Positions 36,392-46,048 are shown, counted from the first letter of the stretch. The stretch: DNA of 64,000 nt from Yoonia vestfoldensis DSM 16212 (GCF_000382265.1 NZ_KB907983.1:1-64000), one strand, 5' to 3'. The notes: a model not told the origin generated them from the sequence alone. Program-made: numbers and translations.

Positions 36392-37981
36392 TCAGCCGTA
36401 AAGCCGCAGCATTTCGCGCAGATCATCGAGCGTATTGGCCTCGGCCACGGGTTTGTCCTGCCGCCAGCGCAGCATCCGCGGAAACCGGAGCGCGACGCCC
36501 GATTTGTGCCGCGGGCTTTGATTGATGCCTTCAAAGGCGATTTCGAACACATGCACGGGCGGCACCTGCCGGACGGGGCCGAATTTTTGCAGCGTGTTCT
36601 TGCGCACCCAAGCCGTGATCTGGCGGAATTCGGCATCGGTCAGGCCGGAATAGGCTTTTGTGAAGGGCACCAGCGCATCGCCGTCGCGCACGGCGAATGT
36701 GTAATCGGTGAAAAGATTCGCCCGTCGTCCGCTGCCCGCTTGCGCATAGATCATCACGGCATCGATGGTCAGCGGATCGACCTTCCATTTCCACCAATCG
36801 CCTTTCTTGCGGCCTGAAAGATAAGGGCTGTCGTGGCGTTTGAGCATCAGCCCTTCGGCCCCCACGTCCCGCGACTGGCTGCGTGCGGCGGCCAGATCGT
36901 CCCACGTGCCGAACGGCACCTGCGGCGACAAGCGCAGGGGGGTGTGGGTTGAAACCTGCGCAACAAGCCCCGCCAACGCCGCGCGGCGGTCGGCAAAAGG
37001 CAGGTGCCGGATATCGCGGCCGTCCTGTTCCAGCAGATCATAGGCCATCAGGATCACGGGCGCCTCGGCCAGCAATTTGCGCGGCACGGTCTTGCGCCCG
37101 ATGCGTTTTTGCAAGGCGGCAAAGGGCAGGGGGGCGCCGTCCGCAAAGGCCAGCACCTCGCCGTCAATCACGGTGCCGTCTGGCAGAGCATCGCAGAGCT
37201 GGGCGAGCTCGGGAAAGCGGTCGGTCATCAGGTCTTCGCCGCGTGACCACAGATAATGCGTGCCGCCGCGCAGGATGAACTGCCCCCTGATCCCGTCCCA
37301 TTTGCGTTCCGCCGACCAATCGGCAGGCGGGCCGAGGGCCTCCAGATCCTCCAACCCGTAGGCCAGATAGAACGGATAGGGGCGCGACGCGTCGGTGCCG
37401 GGATCATCCGCCTCGATCAGGCTGGTCCAGGTGACGCTGTCGGGCGTCCAGTTGCCCATCAGTTTATGAGTCAGCTCCGGTTCGGGCTGGCCTGTCGCCT
37501 GTGCCAGCGCGCGGGTCATCAGTTTCGCGCTGACGCCGATGCGGAAACCGCCGGTCAAGAGCTTGGTGAACAAGAACCGTTCCGCAGGCGGCAGCCGGTC
37601 CCATGCGGCGATGATGCCGGCCTTGCGCGCGTCTTCGTCCTGCGTGCCCAAGGCGCGCAGATGCATGATCCAGTAGGTTAGGCTTTCGTCGCTGGTGGCG
37701 CGCGGCGGCGGCAGCACCAGCGCGATGGTTTCGGCCAGATCGCCCACGATGCTGTAGCTTTCCTCGAACAGCCAGTCGGGGAGGCCTGCCACCTCTGCCG
37801 CCCAGAGCCGCAATTTGGAGGCGGTGATCACCCGCTTCGGCCTGCGTCCGGTGAACAGGGCGGTGGTCCAGAGCTTGTCGCTGTCGGGTGCTGTGCGGAA
37901 ATAATCGGCCAGTGCGGCGACCTTGACGCTGGTCTTGGTGCTTTCATCAAGCTGGGCGAAAAGGGCGGCAAAGGCTTTCAT
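36392..37981 (-). CDS. ATP-dependent DNA ligase
   Basis: The 529-aa protein has an N-terminal ligase accessory domain, then the nucleotidyltransferase core: AERKWDGIRGQFI with adenylated Lys227, YLWSRGEDL, DGTVIDGEVLAF, GAEGLMLKRHDSPY (motif IV) and KKGDWWKWK (motif V), then an OB fold (RMLRW). It seals nicks using ATP, apart from the main NAD ligase. Its start overlaps the MBL exonuclease stop by four bases, as in the bacterial ligase-exonuclease cassette. Confidence 0.94.
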   Translation of the reverse strand: MKAFAALFAQLDESTKTSVKVAALADYFRTAPDSDKLWTTALFTGRRPKRVITASKLRLWAAEVAGLPDWLFEESYSIVGDLAETIALVLPPPRATSDESLTYWIMHLRALGTQDEDARKAGIIAAWDRLPPAERFLFTKLLTGGFRIGVSAKLMTRALAQATGQPEPELTHKLMGNWTPDSVTWTSLIEADDPGTDASRPYPFYLAYGLEDLEALGPPADWSAERKWDGIRGQFILRGGTHYLWSRGEDLMTDRFPELAQLCDALPDGTVIDGEVLAFADGAPLPFAALQKRIGRKTVPRKLLAEAPVILMAYDLLEQDGRDIRHLPFADRRAALAGLVAQVSTHTPLRLSPQVPFGTWDDLAAARSQSRDVGAEGLMLKRHDSPYLSGRKKGDWWKWKVDPLTIDAVMIYAQAGSGRRANLFTDYTFAVRDGDALVPFTKAYSGLTDAEFRQITAWVRKNTLQKFGPVRQVPPVHVFEIAFEGINQSPRHKSGVALRFPRMLRWRQDKPVAEANTLDDLREMLRLYG

Positions 37982-38988
37982 GCCGCATCCTCGGCGGCAT
38001 CAAACCCTTCGCCTTGATAATCCGTGCTGACGACATGCGCGTCATGGCCCTGATCGCGCAGCCATTGCTGAAAGGCAGTGGTATAGCCATGGGTGACAAA
38101 GATTTTCTCTGCCCCCGTTGCGGTGATCGCCGCGTTCAGGCCTGCCCAATCGGCATGGTCGGACACGATGAACCCCCGGTCCGCCGCGCGTCTGCGCCGC
38201 ACACCGCGCAGGGCCATCCAGCCGCTGGCAAAGGCGGTCGAGGCAGGCCCGAACCGCCGTGCCCAGGGCGTGCCAAGCGCGGAAGGCATGGCCAGCACCA
38301 AAGCGCCGGGGTGGGTTTTGGCGGTGACATTCGCATCGACGCGGGTCGTGGCGGGCAGGGGGATACCCTGCGCGCGCAGGACCTCGTTCGTGTTTTCCAC
38401 CGCGCCATGCGTCAGAATCGGGCCGATGGCAGGGTCAAGCAGGCGCAAGAGCCTTTGCGCCTTGCCCAAGGCATAGGCCCCCAGGATCGCGGTCTTGCCT
38501 GCGGCCGCACACTCGGCCCACCAGCGGTTGATCTGGCCCTGCAAGATATCCTGCGGCGTCCAGTTGAAAATGGGCAGCCCGAAGGTGCATTCGGTGATGA
38601 AGGCGTGGCAGGGGACGGGGACGAAAGGTTCCGACAACCCGTCATCCACCGTCTTGTAATCGCCCGAGACGACCCAGACCTGCCCTTTGACCGCGATGCG
38701 GATCTGCGCCGATCCCGGCACATGGCCTGCGGGGTGGAACGACACTGTGGCATCCCCGATTTGCTGTGCGGTGTCATAGGCAATCGTCTGCACCGCGATA
38801 TCGCCCAAGCGATGCCGCATGACGGCGGCGGTCCGGGGCGTGGCCAGATAGCTGTCCATCCCCCAGCGGGCGTGATCGCTGTGCGCATGGGTGATGAGCG
38901 CCCGTGGCACGGGGCGCCAGGGGTCGATGTAGAAATCCCCCGCAGGGCAGTAGATGCCGCGGTCGGTGAAGGTGAGCACATCCGTCAT
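37978..38988 (-). CDS. Ligase-associated DNA exonuclease (metallo-beta-lactamase fold)
   Basis: The 336-aa protein carries the metal site HAHSDH (His34, His36, Asp38, His39), FHPAGHVPGSAQIRI and VVSGDYKTVDDG of MBL/beta-CASP-type nucleases, and late on SDHADW. It matches the ligase-associated exonuclease family that accompanies the ATP-dependent ligase downstream. The Lhr-type helicase and PdeM phosphoesterase often found with this pair are not adjacent. Confidence 0.9.
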   Translation of the reverse strand: MTDVLTFTDRGIYCPAGDFYIDPWRPVPRALITHAHSDHARWGMDSYLATPRTAAVMRHRLGDIAVQTIAYDTAQQIGDATVSFHPAGHVPGSAQIRIAVKGQVWVVSGDYKTVDDGLSEPFVPVPCHAFITECTFGLPIFNWTPQDILQGQINRWWAECAAAGKTAILGAYALGKAQRLLRLLDPAIGPILTHGAVENTNEVLRAQGIPLPATTRVDANVTAKTHPGALVLAMPSALGTPWARRFGPASTAFASGWMALRGVRRRRAADRGFIVSDHADWAGLNAAITATGAEKIFVTHGYTTAFQQWLRDQGHDAHVVSTDYQGEGFDAAEDAA

Positions 38989-39052
38989 GAGTGACAGATA
39001 GGGTTTGTGGCCGCCCTGCCAATGGCATGCTTACGTGGCGGCGGCGAGACCT

Positions 39053-39090
39053 GAGCCTCCGGCGGGAGTATTTCTGGAAAAAAGAAGATG
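39053..39090 (+). repeat. Dispersed intergenic repeat, type B copy 4
   Basis: GAGCCTCCGGCGGGAGTATT then TCTGGAAAAAAGAAGATG. Unlike the others it points against both neighbouring minus-strand genes. Confidence 0.7.
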
Positions 39091-39102
39091 TGGACGGTGT
39101 GG

Positions 39103-40041
39103 CTAGTGATGCGCGTCGAAATGGGCGATGATTTTCGTGGTGACGCTGTCGCGCATCTCGGGCGTGTCCATCAGCATTTCGTGTTGGCCGCCCTTGATCT
39201 CGTGCAGCACACCGCCCGGCCAGCGGGCCATGCGGGTGCGGATGGCGGCGGGGTCGACGATGGATTCCTTGCTGCCCAGAAAGGTGATGCATGGCGTGGC
39301 GGGCGAAGGCAGGCGGGCCAGAGCGCGCATCTCTTGCAATGATTTGTTCAGCCAGCGCAGGGTGGGCCCGCCGAGGCCGAGCTCCGGATGGGCTTTGATC
39401 TGGCCGCCCAACGCGGCATAGATTTCGGGGTCGTTGGTCAGCATGTTGCCGGCAAAGGGCTGTTGCAGCGGATAGCTGGTGGCGGATTGGCCGGGGACGA
39501 CCTTTTCGTCGAATTTCAACGTCAGGCTGAGTGTCGAGAGGCCCCATGCAAAGCTGCGCGTCGCGCGCGGCATCTGGATGCCCCACATCGGGGCGGAAAA
39601 CATCACTGCCGCGACGTCGAGGCCATTGGTCAGTGACCGCAGCCCGATGCAGCCACCCATCGAATGCGCGATCATGAACCACGGACGCGGCAGGCCAAGG
39701 TCGGCGGCATGGGCAAGCAAGGCCTGCACATCCTGCTGATAATCCGCAAAATCGCCGATATGGCCCAGATCGGTGTCAGCGATCAGCCTATCGGCCAGTC
39801 CCTGCCCGCGCCAGTCCACCGCGAGCGTGGCATATCCTGCTGAAGTCAGCGCCTGCGCGGTGATTCCATATTTTTCGATGTATTCGGTGCGGCCCGGAAA
39901 GATCAGCACGGTGCCCCGTGCGTTGTCCACCGGCCAGTGACCTGCGCGGATGCGCCTGTTGTCGCCAGTGGTCAGCCAATGCGCGGCCCCGTGCGCGGGG
40001 CCGTTCGCGATATCATCGAAAAACGGGGCCGCAGGTGACAT
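39103..40041 (-). CDS. Alpha/beta hydrolase, lysophospholipase/monoacylglycerol lipase-like
   Basis: The 312-aa protein has LIFPGRTEYIEKYGITAQAL at the oxyanion strand, WRGQGLADR, and the nucleophile elbow IAHSMGG (GxSxG variant HSMGG). A late FLGSKESIVD supplies the acid region and GGQHEM the histidine. This is the Hydrolase_4/PldB type, probably acting on lipid esters. It starts one base inside the end of the SCP2 gene, so the two form an operon with a lipid theme. Confidence 0.88.
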   Translation of the reverse strand: MSPAAPFFDDIANGPAHGAAHWLTTGDNRRIRAGHWPVDNARGTVLIFPGRTEYIEKYGITAQALTSAGYATLAVDWRGQGLADRLIADTDLGHIGDFADYQQDVQALLAHAADLGLPRPWFMIAHSMGGCIGLRSLTNGLDVAAVMFSAPMWGIQMPRATRSFAWGLSTLSLTLKFDEKVVPGQSATSYPLQQPFAGNMLTNDPEIYAALGGQIKAHPELGLGGPTLRWLNKSLQEMRALARLPSPATPCITFLGSKESIVDPAAIRTRMARWPGGVLHEIKGGQHEMLMDTPEMRDSVTTKIIAHFDAHH

Positions 40042-40331
40042 CAGGACAAAACGCTCGTCAGTTTCATCGCCATGCCCATGTCGCCGTCAACGCTCAGCTT
40101 GCCTGTCATGAAGGCGGTTGTCGGGTTCAATTCGTCGTCAAGGATCGCCTTGAACACATCCGCGGTGGCGGTCAGCGTGACGTCGGCGTCATCATCGGCG
40201 GCGCGTGCACCGCTTTGGTCGATGATGATCGTGCCTTCGTTTTCAATGACGAATTTGGCGCTGCCGTCAAAACCGTTGCCGTCCATCTTGGCGTTCAACT
40301 GGGTGACGGCTTCGTTCACTACATCGCTCAT
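40041..40331 (-). CDS. SCP2 sterol-binding domain protein
   Basis: The 96-aa protein is a single SCP2 domain: FVIENEGTIIIDQSG, DVTLTATADVFKAIL and NPTTAFMTGKLSVDGDMGMA, typical of stand-alone bacterial SCP2 proteins thought to bind acyl lipids in the cytosol. Its stop overlaps the hydrolase start by one base, and the TPR gene diverges upstream. Confidence 0.92.
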   Translation of the reverse strand: MSDVVNEAVTQLNAKMDGNGFDGSAKFVIENEGTIIIDQSGARAADDDADVTLTATADVFKAILDDELNPTTAFMTGKLSVDGDMGMAMKLTSVLS

Positions 40332-40405
40332 GATTTTGATCCTCTCGTGATGATTTGCGGCAGGCAGGCTCTGGCGTCCGCCGCATGATGCGCTACACTC
40401 ATGCT

Positions 40406-40966
40406 ATGATGGTTCATCTCTTTCGCTTCAAATGTATCGTTGCGGCACTTGTGCTGGGCTTGGGTCTTTCGCTGCCTGTGGTGGCACAAACCGACCGGCT
40501 CGACCAGCTTTTCGCGGAATTGTCGCAGACCGATGAAGAAGGATCGTTGCGGATCGAACAGCAGATCATCTCCGAATGGAGCAAGAGCGGGTCGGCGTCG
40601 ATCGACCTGCTGTTGCGGCGTGGGCAGGATGCGCTGGATGATGGCGCGCCTGATGCAGCCCTCGATCATTTCTCGGCGCTGGTCGATCATGCGCCTGAGT
40701 TTGCCGAAGGCTATTACCTGCGCGCCACGTCTTTTTATCTGCTCGATGAAATCGGTCCCGCCATGGCCGACCTTGAAGAGGTCCTGACCCGCAATCCGCG
40801 CCATTTCGAGGCGATGCGCGGGCTGGCGGTCATGATGGAAGAAACTGGCAGACCCGAAGGTGCGCTTGAACTTTACGACATGATCCTTGATATCGTGCCA
40901 CATTCCGCGCAGGCCCGCGACGAACGCGCGCGCCTGCAACAACAGTTAGAGGGCCAGGCGATCTGA
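40406..40966 (+). CDS. Exported TPR-repeat protein
   Basis: The start at 40406 (MMVHLFRFKC) gives 186 aa with a signal peptide (IVAALVLGLGLSLPVVAQ) likely cut near residue 27. The mature part has at least three TPR units: DLLLRRGQDALDDGAPDAAL, AEGYYLRATSFYLLDEIGPA and FEAMRGLAVMMEETGRPEGA. It is probably a periplasmic protein-protein scaffold. Confidence 0.86.
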   Translation: MMVHLFRFKCIVAALVLGLGLSLPVVAQTDRLDQLFAELSQTDEEGSLRIEQQIISEWSKSGSASIDLLLRRGQDALDDGAPDAALDHFSALVDHAPEFAEGYYLRATSFYLLDEIGPAMADLEEVLTRNPRHFEAMRGLAVMMEETGRPEGALELYDMILDIVPHSAQARDERARLQQQLEGQAI

Positions 40967-40991
40967 CCGCCCGGCCCTGACGGGGACGAAA

Positions 40992-43754
40992 ATGCAAGGT
41001 TCCCGGATCACGGCCGTTCTCGGGCCGACCAATACAGGCAAGACGCATTACGCGATCCAGCGGATGCTGTCGTACCGGACCGGCGTGATCGGTCTGCCGC
41101 TGCGCCTGCTCGCGCGCGAGGTTTATGACCGCATCGTCGCGATCAAGGGGCCGGGGGTTGTGGCCCTTGTCACCGGCGAGGAACGGATCGTTCCACCGCG
41201 TGCCGCCTATTGGGTTTGTACGGTCGAGGCGATGCCCGACGGCATGGGATGCGATTTTCTGGCTGTCGATGAAATCCAGCTCTGCGCCGATCCCGAACGC
41301 GGGCATGTGTTCACCGACCGGCTGCTGCATGCGCGGGGCTTACATGAAACCCTGTTTCTGGGGGCCGAGACCATGCGCGGCGCAATTGCCGCCCTTGTGC
41401 CCGGCGTGCAATTCATGGTCCGCGACCGGATGTCCGAGCTGACCTATACCGGATCGAAAAAGATCAGCCGGATGCCCGCACGGTCCGCCATCGTCGGGTT
41501 TTCGGTCGACAACGTCTATGCCATTGCCGAACTTTTGCGCCGCACCAAGGGGGGTGCCGCCGTCGTCATGGGCGCGCTGAGCCCCCGCACCCGCAATGCG
41601 CAGGTGGAAATGTACCAGAACGGCGATGTCGATTATCTTGTCGCGACCGATGCCATCGGGATGGGGCTGAACCTTGATATCAGCCATGTCGCGTTTTCGT
41701 CGCTGACCAAATATGACGGCCGCCGGATGCGGCATCTCGAACCGCAGGAACTCGCGCAGATCGCGGGCCGTGCGGGGCGGCATATCGAGAATGGCACGTT
41801 TGGCGTGACAGGCGAGGCACCGCCCTTGGACGCTGCCGTGGCCGAGGCGATCTGCAACCACCAGTTCCGGCCGGTCGCCAAATTGCAATGGCGCAACAGC
41901 CGGTTGCAGTTCGGATCGGTCAAGCGGCTGATCGGATCATTGGAAGACCGGACCGATAACCCGTGGCTGACGCGGGTGCGCGAAAGCGACGATCTGGCCG
42001 CGCTGAAGGCGCTGGCGCTTGATGCAGAGGTCGCGGCGCGCGCCACGGACGGGCCTTCGGTGAAACTGCTGTGGGATGTCTGCCGCATCCCCGATTTTCG
42101 GGGCATTTCGGCGGGCGAACATGCGGGATTGCTGACGCAGATCTACAACGATCTGCATCAGCTTGGGCATGTCTCGGCCAATTGGTTCGCCTTGCAGGTG
42201 CGCCGGATTGACCGCACCGACGGGGACATTGATACTCTGTCCAAGCGGCTGGCCTATATCCGCACGTGGACCTATGTGGCCCAACGCAACGGCTGGCTGC
42301 TTGACGATTCCCATTGGCGCGATGAAACCCGCGCTGTAGAAGACCGTTTATCAGATGCGCTGCATGGCGCATTGACGCAAAGATTTGTGGACCGGCGGAC
42401 CAGCATCCTGCTTCGCCGGCTCAAACAAAAGGAGAGCCTGTTGGCCGAGGTGAATGAAAAAGGTGAGGTGACCGTCGAAGGCGAATTCGTCGGTCGTCTG
42501 GAAGGGTTCCGTTTCCGCATGGACAAGGCGGGCAGCCCCGACGAGGCGAAAACCCTGCGGCAGGCGTCGCAGCAGGCGATTGCGCCGCATCTGCATCTGC
42601 GCGCGGACCGTTTCTATAACGCGCCCGATACAGAGATCGATTTCACCGAACAGGGCGGCCTCATGTGGGGCGATCAGGCCGTGGGCAAGCTGGTGTCGGG
42701 GTCGGACCCGCTGAAACCCGGTGTCGCGGTTTTCGTCGATGACGAGGCAGGCCCCGATGTCGCAGCCAAGGTGCAGCGCCGTTTGCAGCATTTTATCGAC
42801 CGCAAGATCGCGACAGGATTCGAGCCTTTGCTCGCGCTGAAAAATGACGACACGCTGACAGGGGCGGCCAAAGGCTTTGCCTACCGGATGGCCGAACATT
42901 TCGGCATCATCCCGCGCGGCGATATCGCCGACGAGGTCAAGGCGCTGGAACAGGACGCGCGGTCTGCCTTGCGCAAGCATGGCGTGCGGTTCGGCCAGTT
43001 CACGATTTTCCAGCCTTTGCTGCTGAAACCGGCACCCACCCGCCTGCGCCTTGTGCTATGGTCGCTGGCCCGTGACCTGTCGGAATTCCCGCAAAGCCCG
43101 CCGCCCGGTCTGGTGACGGTGCCGGCCGCCAAGGATGCCGTGCCCGGCTATTACGCGATGGCAGGCTACCGTGCCGCGGGCGAACGGGCGATCCGCATCG
43201 ACATGCTGGAACGTCTGGCTGATATGCTGCGCGACAAGGACAGCCGTGGCGGTTTCGAGGCGAACCCCGACATGCTGTCGATCACTGGCATGACGCTGGA
43301 CCAGTTTGCCGATTTGATGGCCGGTCTGGGCTACAAGGCGGAAAAAGCGGAACGCGTTAAGGTCAAGGCCACGCGCGCTGATGTGGCGGGTGATCCGCCG
43401 ACCGAAGTTCCCGTCGAAACCCCTGATCAGCCCGCCGATGCGCCCGCAGAGCTGCCTGACGATACGCCGCAGGAAATGCCTGCCGACGCACCTGTCGAAA
43501 CGCCCGACGCCCCCGAGATGGAGGTGTTTTATACCTTCACCTGGGGCGGTCGCCCCGCCCGTGCGGCGCGGCCCGAGAACGCGCGCGCCAACGACCGCCC
43601 GCGCAGCAATGGCAAGCCGAAAGGCAAACCCAAAGGCAAGCCGCAGGCATCTGCGCATAAACCTGAGCGGTTTCAGGCGAAGCCCAAATATGAAAAGCCG
43701 ATCGATCCCGACAACCCCTTTGCCGCCGCTCTGGCCGGGTTCAAGAAAGATTGA
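40992..43754 (+). CDS. Suv3-like superfamily 2 helicase with C-terminal extension
   Basis: The 920-aa protein has Walker A GPTNTGKT (residues 11-18), LPLRLLAREVYDR, VDEIQL (DEIQ box), and motifs V-VI ATDAIGMGLNLDI and QIAGRAGRHIENG. This is the helicase core of mitochondrial SUV3, an RNA/DNA helicase that partners exoribonuclease. From about residue 795 the sequence turns into low-complexity PVETPDQPADAPAELPDD type repeats, then an RPRSNGKPKGKPKGKP basic tail, perhaps an RNA-binding or docking region. Confidence 0.9.
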   Translation: MQGSRITAVLGPTNTGKTHYAIQRMLSYRTGVIGLPLRLLAREVYDRIVAIKGPGVVALVTGEERIVPPRAAYWVCTVEAMPDGMGCDFLAVDEIQLCADPERGHVFTDRLLHARGLHETLFLGAETMRGAIAALVPGVQFMVRDRMSELTYTGSKKISRMPARSAIVGFSVDNVYAIAELLRRTKGGAAVVMGALSPRTRNAQVEMYQNGDVDYLVATDAIGMGLNLDISHVAFSSLTKYDGRRMRHLEPQELAQIAGRAGRHIENGTFGVTGEAPPLDAAVAEAICNHQFRPVAKLQWRNSRLQFGSVKRLIGSLEDRTDNPWLTRVRESDDLAALKALALDAEVAARATDGPSVKLLWDVCRIPDFRGISAGEHAGLLTQIYNDLHQLGHVSANWFALQVRRIDRTDGDIDTLSKRLAYIRTWTYVAQRNGWLLDDSHWRDETRAVEDRLSDALHGALTQRFVDRRTSILLRRLKQKESLLAEVNEKGEVTVEGEFVGRLEGFRFRMDKAGSPDEAKTLRQASQQAIAPHLHLRADRFYNAPDTEIDFTEQGGLMWGDQAVGKLVSGSDPLKPGVAVFVDDEAGPDVAAKVQRRLQHFIDRKIATGFEPLLALKNDDTLTGAAKGFAYRMAEHFGIIPRGDIADEVKALEQDARSALRKHGVRFGQFTIFQPLLLKPAPTRLRLVLWSLARDLSEFPQSPPPGLVTVPAAKDAVPGYYAMAGYRAAGERAIRIDMLERLADMLRDKDSRGGFEANPDMLSITGMTLDQFADLMAGLGYKAEKAERVKVKATRADVAGDPPTEVPVETPDQPADAPAELPDDTPQEMPADAPVETPDAPEMEVFYTFTWGGRPARAARPENARANDRPRSNGKPKGKPKGKPQASAHKPERFQAKPKYEKPIDPDNPFAAALAGFKKD

Positions 43755-44140
43755 CCGATGCGGCGCGGGTCACGATCCGGCTGGATAAATGGCTGTGGCA
43801 TGCGCGGTTCTTCAAATCGCGCAGCATCGCCGCCGGGATCGTGACCGCGGGCAAGGTGCGCGTCGGTGGCACGCCTGTCAGCAAACCCGCCCGCGCCGTC
43901 GGGGCGGGCGATGTGCTGACCTTCGTGCAGGCCGATGTCACGCGGGTGATCCGCATCCTTGACTGCGGCACGCGCCGTGGTCCGGCGCCCGAGGCGCAGG
44001 CGCTTTACGAGGATTTGACGCCCGTCACGGTGGCGGCACCCCAGACCCCAGGCAGCGACCGCAAGGGGCGCCCCACCAAGAAGGACCGCAGGGATATGAT
44101 GACGCAGCGCGGGATGGATGACCCTTTCACGCTTGAATGA
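43751..44140 (+). CDS. hslR: S4-domain RNA-binding protein, Hsp15-like
   Basis: No ATG fits; the TTG at 43751 overlaps the helicase stop (TTGA) and gives 129 aa: [20 protein letters not shown] continuing [20 protein letters not shown], the S4 fold, with a basic C-terminus ([13 protein letters not shown]). Hsp15 binds stalled 50S subunits bearing nascent chains. Coupling to the helicase suggests a shared RNA-handling role. Confidence 0.88.
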   Translation: MTDAARVTIRLDKWLWHARFFKSRSIAAGIVTAGKVRVGGTPVSKPARAVGAGDVLTFVQADVTRVIRILDCGTRRGPAPEAQALYEDLTPVTVAAPQTPGSDRKGRPTKKDRRDMMTQRGMDDPFTLE

Positions 44141-44187
44141 CCGCGCGATCCGTTTTAGCAAGCCTGCGAAGAATTACGGATGACCCC

Positions 44188-44523
44188 ATGACCTATATCG
44201 TCAACGACAGTTGTATCGCCTGCAAATACACCGACTGCGTCGAGGTGTGCCCGGTGGATTGTTTCTACGAGGGCGAGAACATGCTGGTCATCCACCCCGA
44301 CGAATGTATCGATTGCGGCGTATGCGAACCCGAATGCCCTGCCGACGCGATCCGCCCCGATACCGAACCCGACATGGAAAAATGGGTCGAGTTCAACCGC
44401 AAGTATTCGGAAATGTGGCCGGTCATCATCACCAAGAAAGACCCGCTGCCCGGTGCCGCCGAGATGGATGGCCAGCCCGACAAGATGCGGCTGTTTTCCG
44501 AAGCCCCCGGCGAAGGCGGCTGA
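44188..44523 (+). CDS. fdxA: 7Fe ferredoxin FdxA
   Basis: The 111-aa protein starts [20 protein letters not shown]. Cys9, Cys17 and Cys50 are placed to bind a 3Fe-4S cluster and Cys21, Cys40, Cys43 and Cys46 a 4Fe-4S cluster ([11 protein letters not shown]). This is the FdI-like seven-iron ferredoxin. It lies between the S4 gene and carD, a conserved alphaproteobacterial order. Confidence 0.96.
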   Translation: MTYIVNDSCIACKYTDCVEVCPVDCFYEGENMLVIHPDECIDCGVCEPECPADAIRPDTEPDMEKWVEFNRKYSEMWPVIITKKDPLPGAAEMDGQPDKMRLFSEAPGEGG

Positions 44524-44715
44524 CGCTAACTCTCTGATCCCAAAGGATTGCTGTGCGCTACGAAGGGACGCTTTCGAAGGACGCGTTTTTGTGGTATGAT
44601 TCTGTCAATGACGCGAACGATTTGATCCTGCCAAACGTACCAAACCCGTTGGTGACCCTTTGTTACCGACGGTTTTTTGTCGCCTGATGTGCCGGATTGC
44701 CATGAAAGGACAATC

Positions 44716-45222
44716 ATGACCAAGAAGAAAAGCGAATTCAGCCCCGACCAGTTTGTCGTCTATCCGGCGCATGGCGTGGGCAAGATCGTCTCTGTCGAAA
44801 CGCAGGAAGTCGCGGGCTTCGAGCTTGAGATGTTCGTGATCGCCTTCGAGAAGGACAAGATGACCCTGCGCGTGCCGACGCACAAGGCATCCGATGTGGG
44901 CATGCGCGCACTGGCGACGCCCGATGTGGTGAACCACGCGCTCAAAACGCTCAAGGGCAAGGCCAAGGTCAAAAAAGCCATGTGGTCGCGCCGTGCGCAG
45001 GAATACGAGCAAAAGATCAATTCCGGCGACCTGATCGCCATCGCCGAAGTCGTGCGCGACCTGCACCGTCAGGACGACCAGCGCGAGCAAAGCTATTCCG
45101 AGCGGCAGCTGTACGAAGCGGCCTTGGAACGCCTGACCCGCGAATTCGCCGCTGTGGCTGGCGATGACGGGAATGCGGCAGCCGCGCAGATCGGGTCTGT
45201 GCTGGTGGGGCGTGCGGCTTAA
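44716..45222 (+). CDS. carD: CarD-family transcription regulator
   Basis: The ATG at 44716 follows GAAAGGA and gives 168 aa. The N-terminal RNA-polymerase-interacting domain reads PDQFVVYPAHGVGKIVSVET, and the helical C-terminal domain holds KVKKAMWSRRAQEYEQKI with the conserved tryptophan that stabilises open complexes. CarD supports rRNA and housekeeping promoter opening. It ends at a strong terminator. Confidence 0.96.
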   Translation: MTKKKSEFSPDQFVVYPAHGVGKIVSVETQEVAGFELEMFVIAFEKDKMTLRVPTHKASDVGMRALATPDVVNHALKTLKGKAKVKKAMWSRRAQEYEQKINSGDLIAIAEVVRDLHRQDDQREQSYSERQLYEAALERLTREFAAVAGDDGNAAAAQIGSVLVGRAA

Positions 45223-45239
45223 GCGTCTGTGAGATGAAG

Positions 45240-45271
45240 AAAAAGCCGCGCGAGAGAGCGCGGCTTTTTTT
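45240..45271 (+). terminator. Intrinsic terminator after carD
   Basis: AAAAAGCCGCGC, GAGAGA, GCGCGGCTTTTTT forms a GC-rich stem followed by a T-run, 18 bp after the carD stop. Confidence 0.93.
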
Positions 45272-45466
45272 ATGGCGTTTTCGCGCGTGGCGTCGCGATG
45301 ACGCACTAGGATGGACGCGGATTTTGACGTTGCCGGTCGTTCTGTAAATTCAGTCTGACACCCAAGCAGTTCTGGCCCAAAGCGGACCATCGGCACAATG
45401 TGGATGAAGGTCAGGTGTGCGGGGCATTGCTGCCGTTCGCTTTTTCTCGATGAACGGCTGGTTCTG

Positions 45467-46009
45467 CTAGACAAAGCTTATTTCAGTCGCCGCGACACTG
45501 CTTATCAATCCGCCAGTGTTCACAGCACTATAGATCGATCTTGGCGGGCGGGCAGCCTTGTCAACGTTGCGCTGCACCCAGTTTCTGACTTCCAACGTCT
45601 TCAACGACTGCGACAGGGCGCGATCCGTGATTGTTGGCAGGTTTCGTTTGATATCATTGAAGTGACTTGGCCTATGGATCGTTGTGAGCACAGGCAACGT
45701 CCATGAGCGGCGCAGCAAATCCTGATCTTCGTCAGCAGTAATACTCTGAATTCTATGGGCGATGGCAGCGGCGGAAATGCCAAGCTTTGTCAATCTAAAC
45801 TCCGGCCGCAGCGGGTGGCCGTATCCGGGGTTTCGTTCCAACAGTCCGATTGAGATCAAGTGCTCCATGCTTTGCGCGAAAGCCGTCCTGCTCGCGCCCG
45901 TTGCGGCCAACAGCGGCGCCTGACGCCCGGCAGTGCCTGCATGCAGGTTCGCCAAAATAGGAATGGCCCAAGCTCTTGATGTAGTGTTGACAAACGTCTC
46001 TATGTCCAT
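45467..46009 (-). CDS. HxlR-like regulator with two winged-helix domains
   Basis: The 180-aa protein is longer than the usual 100-120 aa. Its C-half is a normal HxlR domain (LLRRSWTLPVLTTI, HFNDIKRNLPTITDRALSQS). The N-half repeats the layout more loosely (RAWAIPILANLHAG, LLAATGASRTAFAQSMEHLI), suggesting a tandem or duplicated winged helix. Codon use is AT-richer than in the neighbours. It diverges from the VOC gene with 39 bp between starts, so it likely controls it. Confidence 0.83.
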   Translation of the reverse strand: MDIETFVNTTSRAWAIPILANLHAGTAGRQAPLLAATGASRTAFAQSMEHLISIGLLERNPGYGHPLRPEFRLTKLGISAAAIAHRIQSITADEDQDLLRRSWTLPVLTTIHRPSHFNDIKRNLPTITDRALSQSLKTLEVRNWVQRNVDKAARPPRSIYSAVNTGGLISSVAATEISFV

Positions 46010-46048
46010 AAAGTATAGTTAATACATTTTCAGTCAAAAGGAAAGACA

